Source: Ampullaceana balthica
Lineage: Eukaryota; Mollusca; Gastropoda; Lymnaeidae
Assembly: GCA_944989445.1 (NCBI GenBank)
Contig: CALYLW010000180.1
Span: forward strand, 1,256,798 to 1,320,797
Direction: 5' to 3'
Length of the DNA stretch: 64,000 nucleotides
Positions 34,225 to 48,100 of the stretch are shown here, piece by piece. Position 1 is the stretch's first letter. Each line of letters starts with the position of its first letter. A program made the position numbers and the translations under genes. A model generated the notes under the pieces. It was not told the DNA's origin. It worked only from the letters and a program-made list of their open reading frames with translations, and did no database searches.

Positions 34225-36002
34225 TTTTGACAGTAAAGTAAGGATAACAAAAGTAGCTGGCCAATTTCATTAAAAATCTGTCAACAAATAAAAGAATTAA
34301 AATGAGAATCATCCTTTGAAACATTTCCATGTCATGAACTGACAGGGAGCCAAACATAAAACTCTTAATGTAATTCCCAGAATTACCTTCACGGTCAGGA
34401 GCCAAACATTTTCAATACTCAAGGCACGACAAACATAAGATAAAAGAACATTTTTAAATATTTATTGAGTTAAATAAAGGCAATTTGCTTACGTGCCTGT
34501 AAAGTATGAAAATAACTCTTTTCGACTTGCAATGGATCAACATTTTCATTGGTGTAATTATAACCATTAGTTTACATATGGTATCATAAATACACTACAT
34601 ACATACATCACTAGGACTCTTTATTTTCTCTCTCTATTTAATTGACATGCTTATTTGGAAACAGTTATTTCAATTTGATACATATGAATACAACAGATTC
34701 AAATGTTCAATAATCTCATCACAATTGCTTGGTTGGGCCTCTATTAATTTATAAGGGGTTCTTGGGATCTCAGGAGTGCATCAACACTCAGTAATATCGG
34801 GTTTATTGGCATTTTTAACATTTTCCTTAGAAATTGTATACGGGGGATGGTTATCTTTTGAATTTCGAAGGGGAAAGGCATTGCAAAAATATTAAAAATA
34901 CATGACTGATCTATACAAACTACCTGAACTTTCTTTACTTTCAAAGCATTTGAGGTTTAACTAGCATTTTTATTAACATTAGTTGAATGAAATACTGATC
35001 TGATATTTATAGACAACCCAATAAAATTAGTTTCAAGATTGGATCATAGAATTTCACAAAATAAACTCTTCTGAAAATAATTACTAACAATACTGTTTTA
35101 GTTATGTAAACAGAGACAGTGAAACAATGCTGAGTGTTTTATGCAGAATACTCACAACCTTAGTTTAGATCAACTATCTTGAACAAATTAAAAGGATAAG
35201 TGTCTTAAGTTAGAAGTAAGACACAACATTAAAAAGATAAGTGTCTTAAGTTAGAAGTAAGACACAATATTAAAAACTAATGAACTATTTCAAATAACTT
35301 ATTGAGCAATTCTTTGGATAATACATGAAAATTTTAGTGATATCATTCTTCACATCTTTTTGTACTAACTGATGCCCTATATATTCAAAGACTACAGGGA
35401 ATGAAACGCCAATTCTTTGGGCAGTTAATTTAAAAAAACCCAAAAAAAAACAGAGTGAATCAAGTATCATAGTAACAGTTCAACTGTTAAATATTTTCCT
35501 GTATAATTATGACAATATTCAAACGGGGGAAATAAAATCAAAGATAATCTATGACCATAATATGATTTTCCAGTCATACAAGAACTGTTAACTTGGTAAT
35601 AGGTTAGCAAGGAATGCCTTTAGGTGAAAATAAATCAGACAATGATATGATTCCAAAGTTTATTCATGAGTTACCAGTAATGTCAGTTTTTATATCTATT
35701 TACAATTTCATACTTTGTCAGATTATACTAGATCAAAATGTGAAAATCTGCTAAAAACACAAATATTGACCAAATATTACTTCAGTCATAACAAGACTTC
35801 AACTGATCCCACAGTTTTAACAATATAAATAAAGAAAACCATTTTTTTAAATTCAATCTTCCTATAGCTGTCATACACATAGTAAAATTGCTTGGGTAAT
35901 TTTCAATTTTTTATTTTTAAAAAAATTAATATAATAATTATTTTTAAAAAACAGTTACATTTTTGTTAAATCATTTTGGCTGTCCTAAAACTTGAAATGT
36001 CA
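34225..36002 (-). other. TOP1: TOP1 3' flank, likely including the 3' UTR
   Basis: AT-rich, without recognised genes. Several TTTATT words (AATAAA on the minus strand) occur, for example near 35910 and 35655, so one or more polyadenylation sites are plausible but cannot be fixed by eye. Confidence 0.4.
35188..35272. repeat. 41-bp direct duplication, each copy a hairpin
   Basis: Two copies of ttaaaa(g)gataagtgtctt aagttagaagtaagacacaa. Each carries the stem GTGTCTTA...TAAGACAC. It is 730-815 bp past the TOP1 stop on the minus strand, so it could lie in the 3' UTR. Confidence 0.8.
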
Positions 36003-36105
36003 TCAAAATTTGAAGTGCTCAGTGGCCATGTCAATAGCCCATCTAAATTTATCTCTCTGCGTTTTGTTGTAGACTTTCTCCAAAGGGATTCCATATTTTT
36101 TGCAC
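36003..36105 (-). CDS. TOP1: TOP1 exon 17: C-terminus and stop
   Basis: 103 nt after acceptor tattaag. It completes a Trp codon and encodes [20 protein letters not shown] then [13 protein letters not shown], ending at TGA. This matches the human C-terminus ([21 protein letters not shown]). AATAAA-like hexamers occur downstream on the minus strand (nearest about 90 bp past the stop), but the poly(A) site cannot be chosen by eye. Confidence 0.97.
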
Positions 36106-39100
36106 CTTAATAAATAAATTAAAAGATGAAGTTCATTAAGACTATAATTTAATTGCCAGAAAATGTGATGAGTAATTATAAATAACAAAACAGAACTTTA
36201 CTATTACTGGAATCCTTTTAATTAGTCTTAAATTTACAATGAATTCAGACAAATTCTGAAGTTTTAAATTCCTATATTATCAAACAAAAGCAACTAAAAT
36301 TGATTAGCTGTCCTGAAGAAATTGAAACTCCCAAAGAAATAATGAGTTTCACAAGGACTTATTTGGGTCGAGGTACAAGAACACTGAATTTGAAAATCTG
36401 ACAGGTTAAAAGGGGGATGTGAATGTATATTAATATTCTAAATAGGGCAATGCATAATTCATAAATTCAGTTTTGAACATTGACGTACCATGCAACAGAG
36501 ATTCTTGGATCCAAATAGTTGAGCTTGGACGTCCCCAAAGCAATTTCTTTATTCTCATCCTAGAGTTTCAAATATAAATATAAATTTATAAACAATATTT
36601 TAAACACATTTTTATCAATAAGTTTTAAGACTACACCGTTAATTGTTGTCATGAGTGTGATTAGTTGTTTTTTTTTAGTATTTGGAGCAGGGTTCTTTAA
36701 CTACAACATGAGGCCCAGCTCCAGCCAGCCAGTGGATCCTAATCCCACCACTTGGCCAATGTAAGAATACCCTAGTATCCGCAACAAAAATAAAGCTGAA
36801 CATTGGCTTTTATTTATTTGAAAGCAGGCTTATACTACATCATATACAAGTATAGATAATTTTATAGAATTCTAAGAAAAGAGTTTAAAATAAAGTCACC
36901 TTGTCTGTTGCTTGGACCTCCAATTTCCCCAACTGCTCCTCAAGTCTAGATAAAGCTTTTTTCTTTTTTTCATATAAGCTTTTAAAAAAATGAAGATACA
37001 ATTTTAATTTCAAAAAATTTAATTTTCAAGTTATTAAAAATAATTTAAAATATGAATAATTTGAAAGAAAGCTAATATTAAACATTAGAAATAAAATGAG
37101 TGAATCAAAATTATATAATTATTGTAAGGAAAAAAAACATGAATATATTTATCAGGCACAAAAGATTATAATGAACTTAAATAAAAAAGCAGTTGGAGTG
37201 TAAGCACTATCCCTAAATAGTAAGAGCCATGAGTATAATGCATTGAAATATGATATGAAAACAAAGCTTGTTGTTTTTGAAATAGTTAAAATTTACACCA
37301 TCTCTTGGCTAAAGTTGTCTAAGTCAAATTTTCCTTGACTTGGACAATGTATATAATTAAAAGAGTAGAGTAACCTACGTTTTTGTTTTAACAGACTTTT
37401 CCCTCTTGTAATCGGCTTTGATTCCTTTAATTTCTTTCTTCACTTGTTTAATTTCAGCCTTCTTGGCATCAATCTAAGAACATTGACAACAAAAGCCACA
37501 TAAAAATTTTTTCACACAACTCCATCACAAATTTTTAGATTAAATTTGGAAGTTGATTTTTTTTCTATAAAGAGCTTGGTTAGAAATTAAAGTAATAGTC
37601 ATTTCAATTACAGTGGGGCCCACTTAACTCGAGCCCGGTTAACTCGTCAGCACTATTAAGTCGACATTTTTTTTTGGAACCGCCAAATTCTCTCTTTGTC
37701 TTTGCATTTTTTTCATCGGTTAATTCGTTTTTTTAAATCGCCGAGCCCTAATATTTCGAGCACAAAAGAGTGCCAATTTTGCAATTTAACGTCGGTTAGC
37801 TCGATCCCCGTCTGTTCGCCTAGCAATGCACTTTGGCATTTTTAGTTCAAAACGGTGTTGACATCTCGCTTTCTTCGAGACTTCTGGCTATTGTGTGATT
37901 CTACGAGATTTCAATAAAAATTACCGGATGTTTTTACTTTCAATTTGATTCCGTGTGTGAATTATATTTGAGTATGTATTCACCAGAGGTACTCGAAAAT
38001 CGCGTTAGTGGTCTTTAATCCGTCATTATTTTGCTGTGCATGTTATATTATTATTAAACTTAATTCATTTTCTGATGCATTAATCATTTTATTTTTTAAG
38101 ATAAACGAATATCTTTAGAAAAGAAAATAAAGGTTTGTATTGAGAATCGACGGTGGTTTTTATATAATTAAATAAAAAATTATTATTATTCTTTTAAAAG
38201 TTTGTTGTTGCTTTGTTACCAGTAAGATATGTGACTGTGACTAACACGCGCTTGACGGTGAAATCAAATAATTTTCTTAATATTCTAGTATATATATATA
38301 ATATACACGTCATCACTGTTGTAGGTCGAATTCTGATAAGGTCAAGGCCGCATTTGTTACTATTTATATTACAAGTTACACGTATCATTTGATTGACAGA
38401 GGAAATTCGAGTGCTGTCTCATAGTGACAGATATCCTGCACGTCAAAAGCATTAAACTTAAAATTACCATATTGATATCTGTTGTTTTTTTTTAAATGCA
38501 CCGATTTGATGGGCGGTGACATGCCACGCCACACGCGCCATGGGACGATGCGAGGCGAAAAATTTGACCTTTAACGCATGCGCAGACAATTATTAACTGG
38601 TAACTTTTTTTTTATTAAATGGAATCGAAACATGACCACAGAGACGTAATCAAAGTCATTTACTTCGGCAAAAAAATATATATATATATAAAAATTCCCG
38701 ACTAGTCATAACTTTTCCTGACTATTTCCCAACTTTCAAGACCGGGAAAATTATTTTAAGACTTCCCGACTTTTTCCCGACTGAGTGGGAACCCTGGGTT
38801 ATAATAAAATAGTTATATTTAAACGGTCCTTAAAAACAAACGGTCTTAACCTTAGGAAAGAGTGAAGAAATATTAGGGTCCCGATATTCCAATACGATTC
38901 CGATTAATCGTCCCATCACTAATTAACGCACATCAGGTATATAAAGAAATTTCAAGCGCATGTTAATATTTTGCCGCCATATTGGTTTTCGTTTAACTCA
39001 ATGATCGGTTACCTCGGTGCCATTTTTCATACCCCAACGCCGTCGACTTAACCGGGTCCCACTGTAGTTGCTTTTGTTTTCAAAATTATTGATGACTAAT

Positions 39101-42100
39101 AAAATATTTAAAAATAAATTCTTCCTTTCCCATTTGTAGATTTAAATGATTTTACTAAATGATCGGTTTCCAAATTATCATAGTAACTCTGCTTTGAGAA
39201 AAAATATTGAAATCTATTCCAAAATTTAAAAAAAATAATGTAACCTTATTCATAAGATTCTCCATTGACTTTTCAAATGTTTTTGGGACAGCACGCTGAT
39301 GGTTACACAAGATAGCTACAGCTCTGTTAGCTCTGTTGTATGCAAGCATCTTGGCTGCTGGTGAATCATTGGCTGGAAACAAACATTTTATGCAAGTCCA
39401 TTTGTTTTAACTAATCATGGAGTAGGTGTATTGCCTTATTAAAATAACTGACTTCAAAACAAATCTCCTTAAAGGGGCTGCATTCTTCTTTACAATCCTT
39501 TCTGAAAGTGCCCAGTATGGATGGACATAGAAAGAAGTCCATTGGAGTGCACTCATTTTAAGTAACTGCACCAAAGTTATGGAATATCATCCCAAATCAT
39601 TTAGAGCAGTGCTTCTCAAAGTGGTGGTCCGCGGACGGTGCCAGTCTGCGTGCCATCAGCCCCCGGTCCGCAGAAGGTATCAGAAAGGAATAAAAATCTA
39701 ATTATAATCCTTAAGTTGCAACCATTAATACTAATCCTATAAAATATTAAAATTTTTTGGCACTAGCATTAAAAAATGAAAATAAATTTTATTAATCTTA
39801 AGACAATAATTCTACATTTATACATGTTATAATCGCAAATCATGGGGGATGAAGGAGATGCACTAAATTTTGGTCATTAGTTACAGAAGCGTAACTAGGT
39901 TTTCCGCGCCCTTGGCTAATTCATTTTTGCGCTCTTGAGAAATGGGGAAACTACTAAATTATACAGAATTAATTGATCATTGAAGGATTAGCCTCGGCGC
40001 CCCAGGCACTGCCGCGATGCCAAGTCGTTACGCCTCTGATTAGTTCACTTCAATCTACTCCAAAAAGCAGGAAACTAGCATTGATAGTAAATAATTTTAG
40101 CTCTATCCCCCAAACTCAAAAAATAGATTTGCACTCCTGTGTGTTGATGAAATGTAAAATATAAATGATAAAATGTGATATTTTCTTTTAAAACTTCCAA
40201 AATAAAATAGAGAGAATTGAGTTGATATTTAATACTGAAAAGATTTAGTATACTCAATTTACAGATGAAACATAAAGGACCAATGGATATATTCATAAAG
40301 AGATGAAATATGAATGCTGAGCATTAAACAAATTGGGACTCTTCTTCAGTTAGATGATGGAGACATACAGCAGGCCTGACAACCTGTCAAGAAAAAAAAT
40401 CTGTAGAGGGGTCCACGCGCGGCGTCGCGGCACCACACGGCGCTGGTTTAAGGACTACATACTAAATAAATATGTCTTGGTATCCCAAGACCTCAATGTA
40501 TTTTTTGCGGCGATGATCGATCAAAGGATGCAATGAAGCCTTCAAACTCCAGAGGCATTTAACTAATTGGACGGCCAAGTTGGCTTACGTGGCTGATATC
40601 TTTACCATTTTAAATTAGTTCAATATCTCTATGCAATGAAGGATGGCTTCATGCCTTAAAATGACAGAAACTTACACATGTACTAACTATAGTTACTATG
40701 TAATTTTTTAAATACAATTCCATCATTTTTTTCATTATATTTTAAGTGCTCGTTTATTGAAACTTTAGCCTAAGTCAGAATACAAATTTATTAAAACACT
40801 ATCAACTTAAAAACATTTTAATACAAAATAAGACGATAGTAAATAAACAATAAGAAATCAAGGCTTTAGATTTAATTATCTTTTCAAAATTGTTCGATGA
40901 CATATAGCATAAAACAAGCTGAATTCATGCCAGATGTTTTAGAACTGTAGGCAGCGTAGGGCCTCATTTTGCAACGACGTTAAGACAGGGAAATTAATGC
41001 ACTGGTCTCTGGTGCAATTGGAAAAAGTCCTGACAGTCCGCCATACTAAAAAGTTTGAGAAGCACTGATTTAGAGAATGTAAGGACAACGGAAAAATGCA
41101 AGAAAAATCTAATGACTTTTAAATTTTATTTAAGCTCTGTTTTGAGCATGACTAAAGAATGTTTTTGATCTGGTGTTTCCAACAAATGATATTAGCAAAT
41201 TAAAAGCCTCTTTTTTCAAACTTGAAAAAATATGTATTGAGGTAATGGAAAACATGAAATTTGGAAAGCATCTAATCACCATTTTTGTTTTGTATTCTTT
41301 CCATAATTTATTTCGCTAATTATCTTCTAACTAACCTGTTGGCAGATTGGCAGTCTCTCCCCAATTATCCCTATTTGAGGTTGCTTAAGTTTAGACTGAC
41401 TTAAATGTAACCTTATATTGGGCACAATGACCAAAATGCAACTATTTTTTTTTAAATTTCAAAATATTGCAAGACTTCCATTTGTTTACACCCAGTTTAT
41501 TTAAATCTTTGATAATTGAAAGCTACTTTCAGACAATTTTTAACACATCGGCTGCATTTATTTTTTTAGGAAAGTGGTTTTGATGGAATTGTCAAGTGAT
41601 AATGAAGCGTTCTCAGGATTTCATTTATTGTTAATTGAGGTTAAAGAAATTAATATTGAATTTGATTTGCAGTGATATTAACACTTGTATTGTGCTAACT
41701 TAGGATCTTTTCAACGGGAAAGAAAGAGATTCCGATTTTTTAATAATAGTAACAGTGTTTGTTTATAGCACACATGACTGAAAATTCAAAAACATTTGCG
41801 CTTTATTTCATTAAATATGTTCATTCATTGTTCATTAACTAAAAGGTAAGAATTTTTACACTAACTTCACCATAAATGTGGCAAAAGTGCTAAAAATTCT
41901 TACCTGTACAGAGGTAAAGGTTAAAGGAATTTGCGAGAAAAAGTAGACTTTATAAGGTTAACTACATCTCAACCTACAATTTCAATGAAAACTTACGATT
42001 AGTTAGTAACTCCAGCTGTTCAGACAGAGTCTTTGAAGCATTAAAGGTACGGAATACTTTAGCAGTGAGTCCCTCCATTAGATCTTGAAGATGTTTATTG

Positions 42101-45100
42101 AGAATGGTTGTCTGGAATTTAAAAATATTTACACTGAAAACTACTTGTTTGAGATTATCAACGTTAATGCAGCTCATGATGAAAAAAATGGTTGAAGCAT
42201 CAGTAAATGCAAACCATAAACTTGTCAGGCAAATTTATTCTTTTCTTTCTGAAATATTACTACATTTAATTATAATTAAAATCAAATAAATGAAAAAAGA
42301 AATGTTCAATAAATTTTTGTAAATTTACAACTCAAACTGAGCATAAATATCTAAATCTTACATTTAATCTGTCAAATAAATCATCCTCTGGCTGTTTGTT
42401 CTCCATAAACAACTGGAGGTTCTTGAAGACTCGCTTCTCCACAGGAATGGCATTTTGATAGCGGATGGAATCTTTGCCCAAGAAGTCAAACTCAACAACA
42501 TGCTGCTTGCCATCCTTCTCGTTGTGAAGTTTTATATGCTCTACTCTCAGGGAGCAGCAGCCAACAGTGTCTGCTGTTTCACCTTCATCTTTTTCATTAC
42601 CTGCTCTTAGAGCCAGCTGAAAATAAATAATTTTGTCAATAAATTCAAACAAGCAATACATATATTTCTATTAGTATGTAAATGAAGCGAACAACTAAAA
42701 ACTTTATATGGATTTTAAATTTATAGCTTGAATGTTAATGAACAAGAAGAGAAGATTACCTTATCAATAAAATACAATGCCACAGCACGCTGTCGCACTC
42801 GCATTTCTTTTGACTTCCAATCCTCTTGGTAATTGGCACGAATTTTATCTACACATTTGTGAAGTTTACGAGCAGTCTCGTATTTTTGCCAGTCTTTTTC
42901 ACCCTGTAAAAGATCATTTAAATATCACAAACGCATGACAATAAATCTTTTTCCATTGAATCCACACATTTTTTAAATTGAAAGTGATTGAAATGTTTTA
43001 ACATAAACAAATATTTGTAATAAAGAGTCAACATGGCCAAACATTTTAAGAATCATTTATGGTTTTAGTATGTGTAGGAGATAGACAAATATTAACTGTT
43101 TCGTTCATTCATATATATGAAATAATCTTTCACATATAAATTGTAGATACAATTCTAAGGCAACTGACCTTTAATTTGGATGCTGCATTTAACATGACAT
43201 ACTTTATGGCACCTTGAATATTCTCAGTCCAACTTGCCAACCATGTCACTGTGTTATCATGTCTTACTTCCCTCCATTTGCGACCAGCTGGTGGAACAGG
43301 GATTTTTGAGTCCCTAAAAAAAGTGGAAAATAAATTTTAAGCACAAAGGCACACTATATACCAAATAAAATTACATTTGCATCATTTCTAATTAACTTGT
43401 CTATAAAGAAAGTAAATATTATTTCTCACTTGCTGCAGTTAATAATAACATCCTCTGGATTAACGCGTTTCTTCAACATGCCCTGTTTCGGGTGATCACC
43501 ACGGCCACGAAATAGGCCTGGAGGTTCAATTCTGAAGTTTCCTATTTTCTCCTTATGGCGGTCGATTGTGCAAAACCCGTACTGCTTTGTGATTTCTTCA
43601 TTTTCTTTTTTTATTTTCTAAGAATAAGAAATATACCAGACATGTTATAATTTAACATTGTAATTAATGTGACAGTAATTTCATTAGAACTGAAAATAAG
43701 ATTTTTTAAAATTTACTAATAAAAAATGAAGGCTGAGCGTTAAAAAGATTAGAGCTAAATTTGTTTTTTTTAAAAATAACCAACCTGCTTTTCTTCCTTA
43801 GACATATTTTTTCTTTCTTCTGATTTTTTCTTGTAGTAGTCTAAAATTTCATGAAAGTTACATTTCTTAAGGTCAGTGATTATGGCTTGTTCTTGAGCAG
43901 TCATCACCTGTAAACAAAAATACTTTTTTTTACATCAGAAAAGAAAAATCCACACTGAAATTTCTCAAGTATAAATAAATGAAAATCATTTGAGAATATA
44001 TTTAACTCTTTATTTTTAAAATTAAAAACGTGACATTTTTAGAATATTGGTTACTTATTACAACATATAAGAGTTTTTACTTTTGTTTCTCAACAAACAA
44101 TACCTTTCGCCAGTCTTTCATAAAGTTCTTGTTAAAAACATCTCGTGTGGTGTAATCATGATCAAGCATACGACCATAAAAGGTTGCAACCTCCTCAGCG
44201 TCTTGTGACAGTTGCATAGGTTTTCCTGTTAAAAATAAGTATTTTGAAATTTCAAAGATATGAGCTGTTGGAGCTTTTAATATAGCACCAGTCTTATAAG
44301 TCTCTAATTATATACATCATAAAAGAGCCAGGTGTCAAAAAACCAAAGTATTTAAGATAAATGGTTCATAGTCATTAATACATTTTTTACATCTTAGAAC
44401 AGAACAAATTTATTTTAATCCAATAAATAACACTAATTTCCTTCCTCACGATCACAGCAGCAGATCTGCTCCTTACTTTTTTTTATTACCTATTTCAGAT
44501 TACATCTCCTGAAAATTTCAGTTGTTCTTTTAAACCATGAAAATTATTTTAATTCAAGCTGGTAAAACAATGGTGACAGACAGATGATAAAGCACTGGTG
44601 TTCTTGAGATAAAAGCTAGATTGTCACAAGCAAATTTGTGCTAATATTTTAAACTTACAAAAATAGAAACAGGTGAACTGTTACCTACCATCAAAATAGA
44701 ACTTAACATTTTTAGGGAGAGGTTCATAAGCAGGTGCAAATAAAGGTCCCTTGTGTTCAAGGAATGACCATTTAACACCAGTATCCTCTCGCTTTTCTTC
44801 CCACCTATTTGACAAACAGGTAAAAATTAATTGTTATGCTTGAATTAAAACAAAATAATTCTTGTAATTATTTACAATAAGATACAAACCTTTTAAAATG
44901 ACCTGATTACTGGAAACAACTAATAACTGCTGCTACATAATATGTAAAACAATATTTTAAGCTATTTTTATCCATTACTAAAATATTTCAAAGCTCTCTT
45001 GGTTCGACTTCAATTGCATGATTGAATAAAATTAACTTAGGGGTTCTGGTATTGTTTAAGTTAAGTATAACCTCATTGGGAAGATATTTTTGTTAAGCTT

Positions 45101-48100
45101 TAAAAGATGCTCCTTAAAGAATTCATCAAAGTTAATGCAATACATTGCTAGAGAGTTTAAAATGAGGGTTAATGAAGTAGCATGAAACAAGTAATTGCTT
45201 TTTTTCGTCTTATAAATAATCAGCAATGACCTGACCCTTAAACTCATGTTGCGCTCCTTATTCTTTACATATATTATCTGTTACAGACGCTCCTTCTATA
45301 CTGAAGATCATTGCGTCTATCTAGTTGTTCTCAACAAGTATGTCAGAAATAAGATGAATTCACAATTTTTAATTTTTATTAAATATAATAAATTGTCATT
45401 TACTAACCACACTTTGTAGTTTTTTATATATACAGTCGAACCCACTTACCTCGAGCTTGGTTAGCTCGACCACCACACTATCGACGTTTTTTATTTGAAC
45501 CGCCAAATTCTCTCTTTGTCTTAGTATTTTTTCATCGGCTAATTCGATTTTTCTAAGTCGCCGAAACCTAATACCTCGAGCACAAAAGAGGGCCAAATTT
45601 GCAACTTAACGTTGCTTAGCTCAATCCTCGTCGGTTCGTCCAGCAAGGCATTTTTAGTTCAAAATAGTGTTGACATCTAGCTTTCTTCGAAACTTCCGGC
45701 TATTGTGTGATTCTACGAGATTTCAATAAAAATTACAGGATGTTATTATCTTCTTTCTTTTTCGATCCATGTGTGAATTAGATGTATTCACCCGAGGTGC
45801 CCGTAAATCGCCGTTAGCGATCTTTAATCTGTCATTATTTCGCATTGCATGTTATCTTATTATTAAATTTAATTCATTTTCTGATGCATTGATCATTTTA
45901 TTTTTTAAGATAAACGAATATCTTTAGAATTGAAAATAAAGGTTTGTATCGAGAATCGACGGTGGTTTTTATATAATTAAATAAAAAATTATTATTCTTT
46001 TAAAAGTTTGTTGTCATTGTTGTTGCTTTGTTACCAGTAAGATACGTGACTTTGACACTAACACGCGCGTGACGATGAAATCAAATCATTTTCTTAATAT
46101 TCCAGTACATTTATATAATTTTATTAATATACACGTCATCACTTTTGGAGGTCGAATTCTGATAAGGAACTATTTTTTTTTAAAATTCGCTTAGACATAG
46201 TTGCCGGCCGAGGTCTAACACACAGCCCACAGCGTGCTGTGATCAACGGTCAAGGCCGCAATAGTTTTATTTATATTATTACAAGACTGAGGAAATTCGA
46301 GAGCATTCTGATAGTAACAGATATCCTGCACGTCAAAAGCATTAAACATAAAATTACCATATTGATATGTTTATTTTTATTCGCTGATTCGACGGCATTG
46401 CAAACGCGCAATGGGACTAGGCGAGGCGTAAACTTTGACCTCTAAGCGTAGGCGAGGCGTAAACTTTGACCTTTTAGTGCATGCGCAGACAATTATAAAC
46501 TGGTAACTTATTTTTAATTAAATGGAATCGAAACATGACAGAGACGTAATCAAAGTCCTTTACTTCGGCATATATATACAAAAATTCCAGATTAGTCATA
46601 ACTTTTCCCGACTTTCAAGGCCGAGAATTTTTTTAAAAGAATTCCCGACTATTTCCCGTTTTCCTGAGTGGGTTTACATGGTTATATTTAAATTTTAAAC
46701 GGTCCTTAAACGAACGGTCATTACAACCTTAGGAAAGAGTGAAGAAATATTGGTTTTCGTTTAAACTCGATCATCGGTTATGTCGACGCCATTTTTCATA
46801 CCCCAACGCCATCGACTTAACTGGTTTCGACTGTATATATATATATTATATATTATATATATATAGTAGAGTAAAGAAAAATTTACCATTTCCACACATC
46901 CTGTTGTTCTTCTGTCCCTTTCTTTTTCTTTTTGGCTGCTGGTTCATCTTGGTCCTCTTCTTTCACTTCTTCTTTTACCTTATTTCTTTTAGTCTAGTAT
47001 CAAATAAATAGCAGGAGAATATAAAACTTTTCACAATTAAACTTAATCTACATTAAATTTAATCACTTTGGACAGATTATTGTATAAAAAGATTATTTAT
47101 TGGCAATATCATTTTTATAAACACTTTTAAACAAGTCAAGCTAACTTTTTATTTTACAAAAAACAAAAGGTTATCATTACTTTTTTTGCAGGCGTGCTGG
47201 CTTGTTTAGATGTCTTTGCTGCTACTGCTGGCTTCTTGTCTAGTTTTAACTTTTTGGCTTTGTTGGCACTAGAAATTAACAAGAAATAAAAAGTTAATTC
47301 ACAACTGATAAAAGTAAGTCCATTAGTTAAATTACTAAGCATGGAAACATTAGAAGGTAGAAAAACAAAGTTATAATAATACATTAACACATTAAATTCT
47401 AACTTGGAAATACAATGCAAAAACAATATAATACAAAACTCATAGACAGGGATAGAAAAAACTTTTTTTGTTCCATTCATAAGAGCAAACATATTCAAAT
47501 CATCTTTCTTCCCACCTGGCATGGAATGATTTCCTGAACAAGCTAGGTAAACCTTAACACTATCATCCAAAACTCTAAAAAAATATTCAAGACTGGACAT
47601 AAACCATGGATAATCCTATGGCACAATACATCTTCTGTATAGAAGGAGCATATGTAATGTAAAGATGTGGTAGAAAATTTTTTTTTAAGCCACTTCCCTA
47701 TTCAATTTATATAGAAAAGATGTAAAAGGGTACTCCACTATCTTATCCATGAAAATAGCCTTGAGATAAGAAACTTATCTGCTTTAAGGCTCATTAAAAT
47801 ACCTAAGAAAACTTGAATTTCTGAAACCTGTAAGTAAGATTAAATACCAAAATAATAAAAACAAATCTTTCAGGTGTTCAAATATAAACACAACTTTTCA
47901 TTTAGAAAATACATGTAGCTCCATTCAAAACATTTCCACCAGTGACCCAAAAATATATTAAAACTTTATGAATTAAACAAGATACAATTTAGACAAGAAA
48001 AAGGTAATAGCTCAATATTGTCCAAATTGTTCCATATTTGAAAATCAATATACATAATTTGCAATCTCTGTCACGTCTGTCTGTCCGTGACGCTACTAAT

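Noticed and set aside
36686..36760. hAT left end (CAGGGTTCTTTAACTAC) in a TOP1 intron
   Set aside because: Only a short resemblance, no partner end and no target duplication found.
45396..45596. Minus-strand ORF of 66 codons
   Set aside because: It lies across the left end of a pogo-like non-autonomous element and is formed by its terminal sequence.
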